A stretch of 64,000 nt of DNA from Micromonospora_G sp044458865 (GCF_044458865.1 NZ_JBITIH010000017.1:62001-126000), one strand, 5' to 3'; numbered from the stretch's first letter, positions 49,754 through 60,716 are shown. Notes: generated by a model from the sequence alone, not told the origin. Numbers and translations: made by a program.

Positions 49754-51427
49754 ATGCACGTCAGACGGACTCTCGCGCTAGCCCTCGCCAGCGTGACGGC
49801 GCTCGGGGCGCTCGCCGCCTGCGGCGACAGCCCGAACGCCAACAGGGACGGGAACAACGCCCCGTCCGTGCTGAACATCGGCATGCCGAACGGACCGCAG
49901 ACCGAGAACCACAATCCGTTCCTGAGCTCCGCGTCCGCCGCGTCGCTCGGCTACCGGTGGCAGATCTACGAGCCGCTGATCATGGATAACCTGATTCGCC
50001 CCTCCGACGCGGGCAAGCCGTGGCTGGCCACCAAGGCGGAGTGGAGCAACGGCTACAAGACCCTCGCACTGACCATCCGCGACGGCGTCAAGTGGTCCGA
50101 CGGCAAGCCGTTCAGCGCCGAGGACGTGGTGTTCACGTTCGATCTGATCAAGAAGACCGAGGCGCTGAACGTCAACGCGTTGCCGCTGCTCGACATCACC
50201 ACCAGCGGTAGCACGGTCACGATCAACTTCGGCGCACCGCAGTTCGTGAACCAGCACAAGATCCTCACCACCATCCCGATGGTGCCCAAGCACATCTGGT
50301 CCACGATCGCGGACCCGGCTACCGACATCAACAAGAACCCCGTCGGCACCGGCCCGTACACCCTGAAGTCGTTCACCCCGCAGACCACCACCCTGACCGT
50401 GCGGGACAACTACTGGCAGGACCTGCCGAAGGTGAAGGAACTGCGCTACACGTCGTACAACGACAACAACGCGCAGACCACCGCCCTGGCCAACGGCGAG
50501 TCGGAGTGGAGCTTCGTCTTCATCCCCAACTACAAGACCGTCTACGTCGACAAGAACCCCCAGTTCAACAAGGTCTGGCCGGCGTCCGTACTCGGTATCC
50601 ACGGCCTGTACATCAACACCACGAAGAAGCCGTTCGACAACGCGGCACTGCGCCGCGCGATGAACATGGTGATCAACCGCAACGACATCTTCGTCCAGGC
50701 CGAGGCGGCCTACTTCCACCCCGAAGTGACCTCCGTGACCGGCATTCCGCTGCCGGCGGGTGAGTCGTTCATCGCGCCCGAGTACAAGGGCCAGATGCAC
50801 AAGGTCGACGTCGAGGGGGCCAAGGCGCTGCTCGCCCAAAACGGTTTCAAGCTCGATGGCAACGTGCTGAAGGACCCGAGCGGCAAGCCGGTCACGCTGA
50901 ACCTGAGCGACCCGGCCGGCTGGTCCGACTACATCACCAGCCTGGAGATCGTGAAGGACAACCTCTCCCAGATCGGTATCGCCGCTACGGTGGAGAAGGC
51001 CAACCAGGACGCGTGGTTCACCTCGGTCGAGGAGGGCAACTTCGAGGCCAGCTTCCGTTGGACCAACGGTGGTGCCACGCCGTACGACATCTACCAGACC
51101 ATCATGGACGGTCGGCTGCTCAAGCCGATCGGCACCGCGTCGCCGCAGGGTAACTTCGGTCGCTTCAACAACCCTGAGGCGACCGCGGCACTGGAGGCGT
51201 ACGCCAGCGCTGCTGACGACGCCGCCCGTACCACCGCGATGAACACGCTCCAGAAGATCTTCGTCGAGCAGATGCCGATGATCCCCGTCGGCGCGGACAA
51301 CGCCGGTGGCGCCTACGTCACGAAGAACTGGGTGGGCTGGCCGGACGACCAGAACCCGTACGCCCCGGCCCAGCCGACCCAGCCGAACGCGGTTGACGTC
51401 GTGCTCCACCTCAAGCCCGCTTCCTGA
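49754..51427 (+). CDS. ABC transporter substrate-binding lipoprotein (SBP_bac_5, Opp/Dpp type)
   Basis: 557 residues from ATG 49754 (GGGAGGAA upstream). Signal peptide with lipobox LAAC (Cys about 23), then a family-5 extracellular solute-binding domain: YRWQIYEPLI, DGVKWSDGKPFSAEDVVFTF and NPVGTGPYTLKSF are hallmark stretches. The family binds peptides but also cello- and other beta-oligosaccharides, as in Thermotoga. Sugar uptake is inferred here from the GH1 enzyme and LacI regulator. Confidence 0.9.
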   Translation: MHVRRTLALALASVTALGALAACGDSPNANRDGNNAPSVLNIGMPNGPQTENHNPFLSSASAASLGYRWQIYEPLIMDNLIRPSDAGKPWLATKAEWSNGYKTLALTIRDGVKWSDGKPFSAEDVVFTFDLIKKTEALNVNALPLLDITTSGSTVTINFGAPQFVNQHKILTTIPMVPKHIWSTIADPATDINKNPVGTGPYTLKSFTPQTTTLTVRDNYWQDLPKVKELRYTSYNDNNAQTTALANGESEWSFVFIPNYKTVYVDKNPQFNKVWPASVLGIHGLYINTTKKPFDNAALRRAMNMVINRNDIFVQAEAAYFHPEVTSVTGIPLPAGESFIAPEYKGQMHKVDVEGAKALLAQNGFKLDGNVLKDPSGKPVTLNLSDPAGWSDYITSLEIVKDNLSQIGIAATVEKANQDAWFTSVEEGNFEASFRWTNGGATPYDIYQTIMDGRLLKPIGTASPQGNFGRFNNPEATAALEAYASAADDAARTTAMNTLQKIFVEQMPMIPVGADNAGGAYVTKNWVGWPDDQNPYAPAQPTQPNAVDVVLHLKPAS

Positions 51428-51537
51428 TCCACCCGCGTCGTCTCCCGGGTGCGCCGTGACAGGCCACCCGGGAGGCGACGTCGCCGCGCGGAGCCAGCGC
51501 CGCGCGCGGATCAGCTCTCTTCGACAGGAGCTCCGGC

Positions 51538-52644
51538 ATGACCTTGAGCGAGCCCTCCGCCCCTCCGCTGACCGAGGTGGTGCTGGAGGCGGAAAGCCTG
51601 ACCAAACATTTTCCGGTCCGACGGCGGGTCCGGGACTTCCTCTCCCGCGAGCGGCGGGTGGTGCACGCGGTCGACGACGTGAACCTGGTACTGCGCCGGG
51701 GCCGGGTCACGGCTCTCGTCGGTGAGTCCGGCTCGGGCAAGTCGACGGTGGCGCGGCTGCTGGCCCAGCTCTACCGGCGCACCTCCGGCGACATCCGGCT
51801 GCACGGCGAGTCGACCACCGTACGCGGCGGCCGGCGGTTCCGGGCGTACGCCCGCCGGGTGCAGCTCACCTTCCAGGACCCGTTCGCCTCACTGAACCCG
51901 GTCCACACCGTCCGCTACCACCTCACCCGGTCGCTGCGCATCCACGGCCACGGCGGCAAGACCTCCGCCGAGCTGGAGCGCGCCCTGCACGACCTGCTCG
52001 GACGGGTGTCGCTCACCCCGGCCGAGCGCTACATCGACAAGTTCCCGCACGAACTCTCCGGCGGCCAGCGCCAGCGGGTGGCGATCGCCCGCGCGCTCGG
52101 CGCCGACCCGGAGGTGCTCCTCGCCGACGAGCCGGTCTCGATGCTCGACGTGTCGATCCGGCTCGGTGTGCTGAACCTGCTGCGCGACCTCAAGGAACGG
52201 CTGAACCTGGCCATCCTCTACATCACCCACGACATCGCCTCGGCCCGGTACTTCGCCGACGACACCCTGGTCATGTACGCGGGACGGATGGTCGAAGGCG
52301 GCGACAGCGAAACCGTCACCCAACGGCCGGCGCACCCGTACACCCGGTTGTTGATCGCCTCGGCGCCGGACCCGGACCGGATCCAGGGCTCACCCACCGA
52401 GGCCGCCTCGGCCACCCCCGAGGACCGGGGTGGCGGCGAACCGCCCAGTCTCATCGACCCGCCGTCCGGGTGCCGCTTCCACCCCCGCTGCCCGAGCGCG
52501 ATGCCGCGCTGCCTCAGCACGCTGCCGCCCCGGCTCGCGGTGCAGGGGGAGCCGGGACACTGGGCCTCCTGCTGGCTCTACGACCCGGAGAACACCGAGA
52601 CGCCGGGCTCCGCCGCCCGCGAGGTAGGGGCGGTGGCCTCGTGA
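51538..52644 (+). CDS. ABC transporter ATP-binding protein (OppF/DppF-like)
   Basis: 368 residues. Walker A GESGSGKST (about 62-70), Q-loop QLTFQDPFASLNP, signature LSGGQRQRVAIARAL, Walker B VLLADEPVSMLD and the switch histidine in YITHD are intact. The C-terminal oligopeptide-type extension has CRFHPRCPSAMPRC, a cysteine cluster that in relatives can hold an Fe-S centre. It overlaps the first permease by 4 bp. Confidence 0.92.
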   Translation: MTLSEPSAPPLTEVVLEAESLTKHFPVRRRVRDFLSRERRVVHAVDDVNLVLRRGRVTALVGESGSGKSTVARLLAQLYRRTSGDIRLHGESTTVRGGRRFRAYARRVQLTFQDPFASLNPVHTVRYHLTRSLRIHGHGGKTSAELERALHDLLGRVSLTPAERYIDKFPHELSGGQRQRVAIARALGADPEVLLADEPVSMLDVSIRLGVLNLLRDLKERLNLAILYITHDIASARYFADDTLVMYAGRMVEGGDSETVTQRPAHPYTRLLIASAPDPDRIQGSPTEAASATPEDRGGGEPPSLIDPPSGCRFHPRCPSAMPRCLSTLPPRLAVQGEPGHWASCWLYDPENTETPGSAAREVGAVAS

Positions 52645-53621
52645 AATTCCTGCTGCAACGGATCGCGTTCTACCTTTTCACCGCCTGGGCCGCGATCACC
52701 ATCAACTTCTTCATCCCCCGGATGATCCCCGGTGACCCGGTCCAGTCGCTGATCTCCCGCTACCAGGGCCAGATCAGCACCCAGGCCATGCAGTCGCTCT
52801 ACGTGCTCTTCGGGTTGGACAAGGAGAAGAGCCTCTGGCAGGAGTACGTCGAGTACTGGGGCCAGCTCTTCCATGGTGATCTGGGTCTGTCTTTCACGTT
52901 CTTCCCCGCCCCGGTCTCCCAGGTGCTCTCCGACAGCCTGCCCTGGACCCTCGCCCTGGTCGGCATCACCACCGTGATGAGCTTCTTCACCGGCACCGCC
53001 CTCGGTGTGGTCGCCGGGTGGCGGCGGGGCTCCTGGCTCGACGGGCTGCTCCCGGCGACCACGTTCCTCTCCTCCATTCCGTACTTCTGGCTCGGTCTCA
53101 TCTCGATCGCCCTGCTGGCCGGTCCGGGGAGCTTCTTCCCCTCCTCCGGCGGGTACGAACCCGGTCTGGTGCCGGCCTTCGACCAGTACTTCATCGGCAG
53201 CGCGATCCAGCACAGCCTGCTGCCGGCGTTCACCATCCTGATCTCGTCGGTCTCCGGCTGGATCCTCAGCATGCGCAACATGATGGTCACCGTCGCGGCG
53301 GAGGACTACATCACCGTGGCGCACGCCAAGGGGCTCTCCGAGCGGCGGGTCGCGGTCAGCTACGCCGCCCGCAACGCGCTGCTGCCGAACGTCTCCGGAT
53401 TCGCGCTGTCGCTGGGCTTCATCGTCGGCGGCACCCTGCTGGTCGAGATCGTCTTCTCCTATCCGGGCCTCGGGTTCCAGCTCTTCCAAGCGGTCGGGGC
53501 CAAGGACTACCCGCTGATGCAGGGCATCTTCCTGATCATCACGCTCTCCGTGCTGCTGGCGAACCTGCTGGCGGACCTGGCGTACCTGGCCCTGGATCCC
53601 CGAACCCGCAAGGAGGGCTGA
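52641..53621 (+). CDS. ABC transporter permease (OppB/DppB-like)
   Basis: 326 residues from GTG 52641 (GTGA overlap). N-terminal helix LQRIAFYLFTAWAAITINFFIPRMIPGDP is the standard DppB start; further membrane segments follow, with the EAA-type cytoplasmic loop AEDYITVAHAKGLSERRVAVSYAARNALLP. The open frame reaching back to 52470 belongs to the ATPase gene in another phase. Confidence 0.92.
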   Translation: MKFLLQRIAFYLFTAWAAITINFFIPRMIPGDPVQSLISRYQGQISTQAMQSLYVLFGLDKEKSLWQEYVEYWGQLFHGDLGLSFTFFPAPVSQVLSDSLPWTLALVGITTVMSFFTGTALGVVAGWRRGSWLDGLLPATTFLSSIPYFWLGLISIALLAGPGSFFPSSGGYEPGLVPAFDQYFIGSAIQHSLLPAFTILISSVSGWILSMRNMMVTVAAEDYITVAHAKGLSERRVAVSYAARNALLPNVSGFALSLGFIVGGTLLVEIVFSYPGLGFQLFQAVGAKDYPLMQGIFLIITLSVLLANLLADLAYLALDPRTRKEG

Positions 53622-53624
53622 GCG

Positions 53625-54689
53625 ATGGCCATCCCCACCAGCAGCATCGACGCCGTCATTCCCTCCGGGCCGGTGGCCGAGACCGCGCCGCCGGCCGCCG
53701 CCCGCCGCCGCCGACTGCGGTTCGTGGCCAATCCCAAGGCCGCGACCGGGCTGGTCATCCTGGGCATCTTCCTGCTGATCGCGGTGATCGGCCCGTGGAT
53801 CGCCCCGTACGACCCGTCGGCCCGTGGCGCGGACCTGGTCGCGCCCCCCTCCGGCGAGCACTGGTTCGGCACCACCCACCTCGGGCAGGACATCTTCAGC
53901 CAGGTGCTGGTCGGCACCCGGGGCGTCATCTTCGTCGGATTCCTGGCCGGCGCGGTCGCGACCGTGCTCTCGGTGCTGATCGGGGTCACCGCCGGGTACC
54001 TCGGTGGAGCCGCAGACGAAGGACTCTCCGCCCTGTCGAACGTCTTCCTGGTGATTCCGGCGCTGCCGCTGGTCATCATCCTCGCCTCGACCATCCAGTC
54101 CGCCGGTGACCTGGTCGTCGCCCTCGTCATCGGCTTCACCTCGTGGGCCTGGGGAGCGCGGGTGCTGCGCGCCCAGACGCTGTCGCTCCGAAGACGCGAC
54201 TATGTGGAGGCGGCCCGCGCCAGCGGGGAGAGCACCTGGCGGATCGTGCTCTTCGAGATCCTGCCGAACCTGACCGCGATCATCGCCTCGAACTTCGTCG
54301 GCACGGTCATCTTCGCCGTGATGTCCGAGATCACCCTGGCGTTCATCGGCATCTCGACCATCTCCGAGTGGAACTGGGGCACGATCCTGTTCTGGGCGCA
54401 GAGCCAGCAGGCGCTGGCCCAGGGCGCCTGGTGGTGGTTCGTCCCGGCCGGGCTCGCGATCGCCCTGCTCGGCACCGCACTGTCGCTGGTCAACTTCGGT
54501 ATCGACGAGTTCGTCAGCCCCCGGTTGCGCAGCAGCGGCAAGGCGAAGGTGCGTACCGCCGACGGCCGGGTGGTCCGGATGCGGGTCGGGTTCACACCGG
54601 TGCTGGCCGCGCCGACGTCGACCCCACCGCCGGTGCCCGAGGGTGCCGCCGTGCTGACCAACGCCGAGGGAAAGGCGGCCGGGCGATGA
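53625..54689 (+). CDS. ABC transporter permease (OppC/DppC-like)
   Basis: 354 residues. A cytoplasmic N-terminal tail rich in Ala and Arg precedes the first helix (TGLVILGIFLLIAVIGPWIAPYDP), with the DppC feature GTTHLGQDIFSQVL. The EAA loop reads RRDYVEAARASGESTWRIVLFEILPN. It starts 3 bp after the first permease and overlaps the second ATPase by 4 bp. A Pro-rich C-terminal tail (about 320-354) is longer than usual. Confidence 0.92.
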   Translation: MAIPTSSIDAVIPSGPVAETAPPAAARRRRLRFVANPKAATGLVILGIFLLIAVIGPWIAPYDPSARGADLVAPPSGEHWFGTTHLGQDIFSQVLVGTRGVIFVGFLAGAVATVLSVLIGVTAGYLGGAADEGLSALSNVFLVIPALPLVIILASTIQSAGDLVVALVIGFTSWAWGARVLRAQTLSLRRRDYVEAARASGESTWRIVLFEILPNLTAIIASNFVGTVIFAVMSEITLAFIGISTISEWNWGTILFWAQSQQALAQGAWWWFVPAGLAIALLGTALSLVNFGIDEFVSPRLRSSGKAKVRTADGRVVRMRVGFTPVLAAPTSTPPPVPEGAAVLTNAEGKAAGR

Positions 54690-55681
54690 CGCGACCCGTG
54701 CTGGAGATCAAGAACCTCAACGTCGACTACGGACTCGGCGACCAGGCCGTACGAGCGGTCCGGGACGTCAACCTCACCCTGCACCGGGGCGAGGTGCTGG
54801 GCCTCGCGGGGGAGAGCGGCAGCGGCAAGTCCACCCTGGCGTACGGGGTGACCCGGCTGCTCCCACCGCCCGGTGCGATCAGCGGCGGCTCGGTGATCTA
54901 CCACCCGCCGAGCGGCGAACCGATCGACATCATGACGCTCAGCCCGGCGCAACTGCGCACGTTCCGCTGGGCCGAGACCTCGATCGTGTTCCAGGGGGCG
55001 ATGAACTCGCTCAATCCGGTGCACAAGGTCTCCACTCAACTGCTCGATGTCCTGGCCGCACACGAGCCGACGATGAGCGCCGCCGCCCGGTTGGCCCGTG
55101 CCCGCGAGTTGCTCAAACTCGTCGGCATCTCGGCCGACCGGCTGGAGAGCTACCCGCACCAGCTCTCCGGCGGCATGCGCCAACGGGTCATGATCGGCAT
55201 GGCGCTCGCTCTGGAACCGCAGATCGTCATCATGGACGAGCCGACCACCGCGCTCGACGTGGTGATGCAGCGGCAGATCCTGGGACAACTCGTCGAACTG
55301 CGGGAACGGCTCGGCTTCTCGGTGCTGTTCATCACCCACGACCTGTCGCTGCTGGTCGAGTTCTCCGACCGGATCGCGATCATGTACGGGGGGCGGATCG
55401 TCGAGGAGGCGCCCGCCGCCGCGCTCTACCGTGACTCGCTGCATCCGTACAGCGAGGGGTTGCTGAACTCGTTCCCGGCGCTGCGCGGCCCGCGTCGGGA
55501 GCTGAGCGGCATCCCCGGTTCGCCGCCGGACCTGCGCGGGATGCCGACCGGCTGCTCGTTCCACCCGCGCTGCCCGAAGGCGTTCGACCCGTGCGGTACG
55601 GAGATCCCGGTGCTGGGCGTACCGAAGGAGGGTACGGCCGTGGACCGGGCGGTGGCCTGCTGGCTGCACCCGGTCCGGTGA
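54686..55681 (+). CDS. ABC transporter ATP-binding protein (OppD/DppD-like)
   Basis: 331 residues from ATG 54686 (ATGA overlap). Walker A GESGSGKST, Q-loop IVFQGAMNSLNP, signature LSGGMRQRVMIGMAL, Walker B IVIMDEPTTALD, FITHD switch, and C-terminal CSFHPRCPKAFDPC. The aspartate usual after the Q-loop glutamine is Gly (FQGAMNS), a known OppD variation. Completes a five-gene importer of the peptide/nickel/opine class. Confidence 0.92.
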   Translation: MTRPVLEIKNLNVDYGLGDQAVRAVRDVNLTLHRGEVLGLAGESGSGKSTLAYGVTRLLPPPGAISGGSVIYHPPSGEPIDIMTLSPAQLRTFRWAETSIVFQGAMNSLNPVHKVSTQLLDVLAAHEPTMSAAARLARARELLKLVGISADRLESYPHQLSGGMRQRVMIGMALALEPQIVIMDEPTTALDVVMQRQILGQLVELRERLGFSVLFITHDLSLLVEFSDRIAIMYGGRIVEEAPAAALYRDSLHPYSEGLLNSFPALRGPRRELSGIPGSPPDLRGMPTGCSFHPRCPKAFDPCGTEIPVLGVPKEGTAVDRAVACWLHPVR

Positions 55682-55770
55682 CGGCCCGGACCGGTCTCGG
55701 TGTGCGCGGGCCACCACCGGTCGCCGCCGACCAGCCCGACACCAGTTCCCCACACCCGATCAGGAGAGCC

Positions 55771-57198
<1,428 letters not shown>

Positions 57199-57216
57199 AC
57201 TGACCGCGTTCCGGGA

Positions 57217-57254
57217 GGGGTACGGCGACCGATCTCGTTCGGCCGCCGTACCCC
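57217..57254 (+). terminator. Stem-loop terminator after the beta-glucosidase gene
   Basis: GGGGTACGGC (57217-57226) pairs perfectly with GCCGTACCCC (57245-57254) over an 18-nt loop, 18 bp after the stop. It ends the transporter operon just before the next small gene. Confidence 0.75.
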
Positions 57255-57266
57255 GTTCCTGCGATC

Positions 57267-57728
57267 ATGCTCGTCATGCGGGACGAGAACCTCGTGGGAC
57301 TCTGGGACAGCAGTCCGTACGACTACGGTTCGATGGAGTCGAGCTGGGTCTGCCTTCGGCGCGACGGCACCGGCTGGACAGCGGTCGCCAACACCGGCAG
57401 TGCGGCGGTCAGCCAACTCACCTGGGATTGCTCCGCCGAGGGCGAGGTCGAGCTGCGATACACCTGGACAGCCTCCGGGAGCTGGGCTCCCGGCACGCCG
57501 TTCATCCTCGCCGAGGTCGACGAGGAGGGTCCGTACGACGAACGGGTGCGTACGCGCTACTCGGTCGGTACCGACATGGCGCCGATGGCGGACTCACCAG
57601 CAACCGCCCTGCGCCTGGAGGAGAGCGTCGAGTTCACCCAGCGCTTCGCGCTGATGACCCGGGATACCGACCAATGGGGTGCGGCACCTGCGCCAGCAGT
57701 CGGAGATCGACCGGAACCGGGTGCATGA
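57267..57728 (+). CDS. Hypothetical protein
   Basis: 153 residues, ATG 57267 or ATG 57276. Acidic and tryptophan-rich; starts MRDENLVGLWDSSPYDYGSMESSWVCLRRDGTGW and contains WAPGTPFILAEVDE. The lipocalin-like layout (GLWDSS... then alternating strands) hints at a beta-rich fold but no family is recognised. No signal peptide or membrane helix. It starts immediately after the operon terminator. Confidence 0.6.
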   Translation: MLVMRDENLVGLWDSSPYDYGSMESSWVCLRRDGTGWTAVANTGSAAVSQLTWDCSAEGEVELRYTWTASGSWAPGTPFILAEVDEEGPYDERVRTRYSVGTDMAPMADSPATALRLEESVEFTQRFALMTRDTDQWGAAPAPAVGDRPEPGA

Positions 57729-57764
57729 ACAACGGCAGCACAGGGGTTGGCCGCCCTCTCGTGG

Positions 57765-58622
57765 TCAACGGGGCTCGCCGAACAGCGCGGCCATGAACGC
57801 CCCGGGCTCGATGCTGGTAGGCCGGTCGCTGACCTGCCCATCGCCCAGCTCGACGACCCTCCACACACCGTCCGTGCGCAGCGCGAGGTCGACGGTCACG
57901 AAGGGCAGGCCCAGCGCGGCTATCAGAGGTGTGACCCGAGCGAGGTCGACCGTGGCGGGTGGACAGTCGTTCGGAGTGTCCGGATGCGAGCCGACCAGAA
58001 CGCACACGCCATCGACCCACCAGGTACGCACCTCGGCGGAGGTGAAGGGCTCGAAGCGACGCAGGACGAACCCGCCCACGAGGTCGTCCTCGCGGAGCTG
58101 AAGAAACCGGCTCGCCACTTCCCAGGCAGCCACGGGATCAGCGAGTTCGGGAATGAACGCGGCCTCGTGCCAGTAGTGCTTCATCGACTTGGTGTAGTCG
58201 CGCAACACCGCTGGACCCGCCCCCAGTTCGACGCGTGCCCGGTCGAAGTCCGCCTGACCCGTACCCGTGGTCCAGACCGACGGTGGGGTGACCGCCGCCA
58301 GGCTGGAATACCAGCCAGGCAGCTCGTGGGCCCGCCGGTACTGGTCACCGCCGGTTCTCAACACCACGCCGCGTCCGGCGAGCATCTCGGCGAACGGGGC
58401 GTACCGCTCACTGCGCAGCATCCAGCCGCGGTACACCGCGGTTCCGCTCCCTGACACCGATGCGACTGCCCGTTCCCGCTCGTCTGCTCGGGTCAGCGCG
58501 TCGTGGTCGACGACCGATACGTCGATTCCAGCATCGCGAGCCGCGTCCGCCTCCGCCGCGAAATGGTCGTCCGGGCGGCGCGGTCGCAGAGGGTTCGCGG
58601 GAACCAACAGGATCACTCGCAC
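57765..58622 (-). CDS. ATP-grasp-domain protein
   Basis: 285 residues from GTG 58622 (GGCAGG just upstream); GTG 58646 or 58616 are alternatives. The C-terminal half is ATP-grasp-like: VLRDYTKSMKHYW (lysine for ATP), FVLRRFEPF, and VTVDLALRTDGVWRVVELGDGQVSDRP, the metal-binding E-x-x-D/N analogue. The N-terminal part (LLVPANPLRPRRPDDHFAAEADAARDAG) resembles the pre-ATP-grasp domain of actinobacterial enzymes that form amide bonds. Substrate unknown. Confidence 0.75.
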   Translation of the reverse strand: MRVILLVPANPLRPRRPDDHFAAEADAARDAGIDVSVVDHDALTRADERERAVASVSGSGTAVYRGWMLRSERYAPFAEMLAGRGVVLRTGGDQYRRAHELPGWYSSLAAVTPPSVWTTGTGQADFDRARVELGAGPAVLRDYTKSMKHYWHEAAFIPELADPVAAWEVASRFLQLREDDLVGGFVLRRFEPFTSAEVRTWWVDGVCVLVGSHPDTPNDCPPATVDLARVTPLIAALGLPFVTVDLALRTDGVWRVVELGDGQVSDRPTSIEPGAFMAALFGEPR

Positions 58623-58719
58623 ATCCTGCCAGAGGAACGATCCCACGAGGTGCTGTCGCCGTTCGTCGGCGGTGGCGCGAGAGCGTACGTCAGAGTGAAG
58701 ACCGTGACATCATCGCTGG

Positions 58720-59151
58720 GTGAACACGACTTCCCGGCACCTCAGCGTGCACATCGACCGGCCGGTGGCGGAGGTCTACAGGTTCGCCTCCGATCCCGCC
58801 AACCTGCCTCGTTGGGCCCCCGGTCTGGGTAGCTCAGTCGTGCGGGAGAACGAGTACTGGTTCGTCGAAACGCCGGAAGGACGGGCGCGGGTCACGTTCG
58901 CCCCGAACAATGAGTTTGGGGTGCTCGACCACGAGGTGTTGACGCCCTTCGGTGAGACGGTATACGTACCGCTACGGGCGATCAGCGATGGCGAGGGCTG
59001 CGAGGTGATCTTCACGTTGCGCCGCTCTCCCGGGATGACCGACGCGGAGTTCGAGCGGGACGCCGGGCTGGTCAACGGTGACCTCGCACTCCTCAAGAGA
59101 GTCCTTGAGCGCGGTGACGCCACCCCGCCGGACCGGGTTCCCCGGCCGTGA
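58720..59151 (+). CDS. SRPBCC (START-like) domain protein
   Basis: 143 residues from GTG 58720. Begins SRHLSVHIDRPVAEVYRFASDPANLPRWAPGL, the classical helix-grip start with VAEVYRFASDP, and ends with the long C-terminal helix. Predicted to bind a hydrophobic ligand. Divergent from the ATP-grasp gene with about 100 bp between starts. Confidence 0.78.
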   Translation: MNTTSRHLSVHIDRPVAEVYRFASDPANLPRWAPGLGSSVVRENEYWFVETPEGRARVTFAPNNEFGVLDHEVLTPFGETVYVPLRAISDGEGCEVIFTLRRSPGMTDAEFERDAGLVNGDLALLKRVLERGDATPPDRVPRP

Positions 59152-59212
59152 GCCGTTCGGCGGTGGCGGGGTGTCGTGCGGCCCGCCACGTGGCCGACGA
59201 AGCGGTGCGCGG

Positions 59213-59737
59213 TCAGTCGTTGTAGCCCGCCCAGCCGGGCCAGTACTGACGCAGGACGGGATCGGCGTCCGTTATGCGCGGCCAGAGTTGGAGGCGGTAG
59301 TAGTCGTCACCGTCCGCGCCGGCGTCGCCCCTTTCCAGATAGCCGGCACCGGAGACACGTGCCCGGTAGCTACCTGCGGGAATCTCCACCGGAATCTCGT
59401 CGGCGAAGCCGGACGCACAGAACGCCAGCCGTCCGTCCGGGACGTCCAGGTCGATGTCGACCTCGTGCGACCACCGCTCGGTGTCGGCGGTCGGCTCGGC
59501 GGCCCAGACCTGCACGCTCATCGGCGTACGCGCGTTCCGCGTCCCTGGCGTGACCAGGACGACCAGGCCGCCCCCTGCTCCCACGAACCGCTCGTTGTCG
59601 GTCGCGTCGTCGAACGCGTCCTCATAGAGGTCGTCGTTCTCCTGGTCGAGCGCGGCCTCGGAGTAGATGTATATCTGTCCGTGGTCGGCTTGGACGTGCA
59701 GGTCGAGGGCGACGACAGGCGCTTCTGGTGCAGTCAC
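59213..59737 (-). CDS. Hypothetical acidic protein
   Basis: 174 residues, strongly acidic (EAALDQENDDLYEDAFDDATDNE). The second half (VDIDLDVPDGRLAFCASGF, IPAGSYRARVSGAGYLE, YRLQLWPR) has the alternating-strand pattern seen in small actinobacterial beta-proteins that sometimes act as immunity or DUF-type proteins. No family name can be given. Convergent with the SRPBCC gene. Confidence 0.65.
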   Translation of the reverse strand: MTAPEAPVVALDLHVQADHGQIYIYSEAALDQENDDLYEDAFDDATDNERFVGAGGGLVVLVTPGTRNARTPMSVQVWAAEPTADTERWSHEVDIDLDVPDGRLAFCASGFADEIPVEIPAGSYRARVSGAGYLERGDAGADGDDYYRLQLWPRITDADPVLRQYWPGWAGYND

Positions 59738-60093
59738 GGCGGGAAGCCTACCGAGTCCGCCGCCGTCCCCGACAAGCCAGCCGGCGCCGGTGAGCCGGGC
59801 CGCGAATCCTGACCCTCATCCGGCGAGACCGGCCCGCCGCGATTGACCGTCCGTGACGATGCGTGACGCATCGTCGGCAGCAGAAAACGTTTGATCATCG
59901 GGCGGTCGGCCGGCAGGATGTAGCAAACCTCGCGATGCCGGGCAGCTTGTCCGGCGCTGGACGAGTCGGTCCTTCCGGCAGCTCAACCGTTGTCAGGGTT
60001 GGACGCAGTAGTGCCGATATCGGAGGTGATCACGGTGTACCCCTGCTCATGACAGCCCCACCCTGGGGCGTCACGGAGCCGAAAGGTGGCCGT
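59738..60093. other. 356-bp intergenic region with a 21-bp palindrome
   Basis: Holds a perfect inverted repeat with arms GACGATGCG (59855-59863) and CGCATCGTC (59867-59875). TTGACC at 59843-59848 lies 17 bp before ACGCAT, so the palindrome could overlap a weak promoter reading toward 60,094. The open frame through this stretch lacks a ribosome-binding site until ATG 60094. Nothing else seen. Confidence 0.5.
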
Positions 60094-60402
60094 ATGAGCA
60101 GGACCGACAAGACTCGGCCCTGGTGGGTGAAGATCGCCGATCGACCGATGGTGACCTGCCGACCCCATCATGACCATCGGTTCGGGACGTGCACCTTGCC
60201 CGAACGGATCGACGCCGACAGCACCGCGGCGGCGGCCGGCCGTCCCCCGAGAAGCTGTTACTGGAGGGTGACGGACCACTTCGCCGACCTGCTCCACGAT
60301 GGCTGCCGGAGTTGCACCGACCACTACGTCCGTCGGGAAGAACGCCGTCGGAGCCGCCACCAGTTGCGCCGCGAACTGCGCAGCTACCGCAGCGAAGATT
60401 GA
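60094..60402 (+). CDS. Small Cys/His-rich protein
   Basis: 102 residues from ATG 60094, with AAAGGTGG 4 nt upstream; upstream in-frame ATGs lack such a site. Starts MSRTDKTRPWWVKIADRP. Cys and His occur at VTCRPHHDHRFGTC, SCYWRVTDHF and DGCRSCTDHY, which could build one or two metal sites. The C-terminal 25 residues are very basic (RREERRRSRHQLRRELRSYRSE). I recall similar orphan proteins in related actinobacteria but no function. Confidence 0.65.
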   Translation: MSRTDKTRPWWVKIADRPMVTCRPHHDHRFGTCTLPERIDADSTAAAAGRPPRSCYWRVTDHFADLLHDGCRSCTDHYVRREERRRSRHQLRRELRSYRSED

Positions 60403-60408
60403 CCAGAA

Positions 60409-60439
60409 CGGCAGGGCCGGCCATGCGCCGGCCCTGCCG
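60409..60439 (+). terminator. Perfect 13-bp-stem terminator
   Basis: CGGCAGGGCCGGC (60409-60421) and GCCGGCCCTGCCG (60427-60439) pair without mismatch around a 5-nt loop, 6 bp after the stop of the Cys/His-rich gene. Confidence 0.85.
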
Positions 60440-60716
60440 CGTTCCCACCAGACCGCTCGACGACAAGCTCACCCCTGGTTGAGCAGGTGGAGTGCGGCAG
60501 CGCCCCGACCGGCGTCGACGCGGCGAGCTCGTTGTACATGCGTACCGCCTCGCGGCTTTCGTGAGAATTAGGGAAACGCGTCCGTTATCGCGGCGCGTCC
60601 CCGCATCGATTCCAGCCCCGCCGTGCGAGTGTCGGCAGGCCGCTGTCGTACACATGTGCTTGTCTGCCAGGGGACGTGTCCCGGGCCGACTCCGATTCTG
60701 AACGGAGACAGATCTG

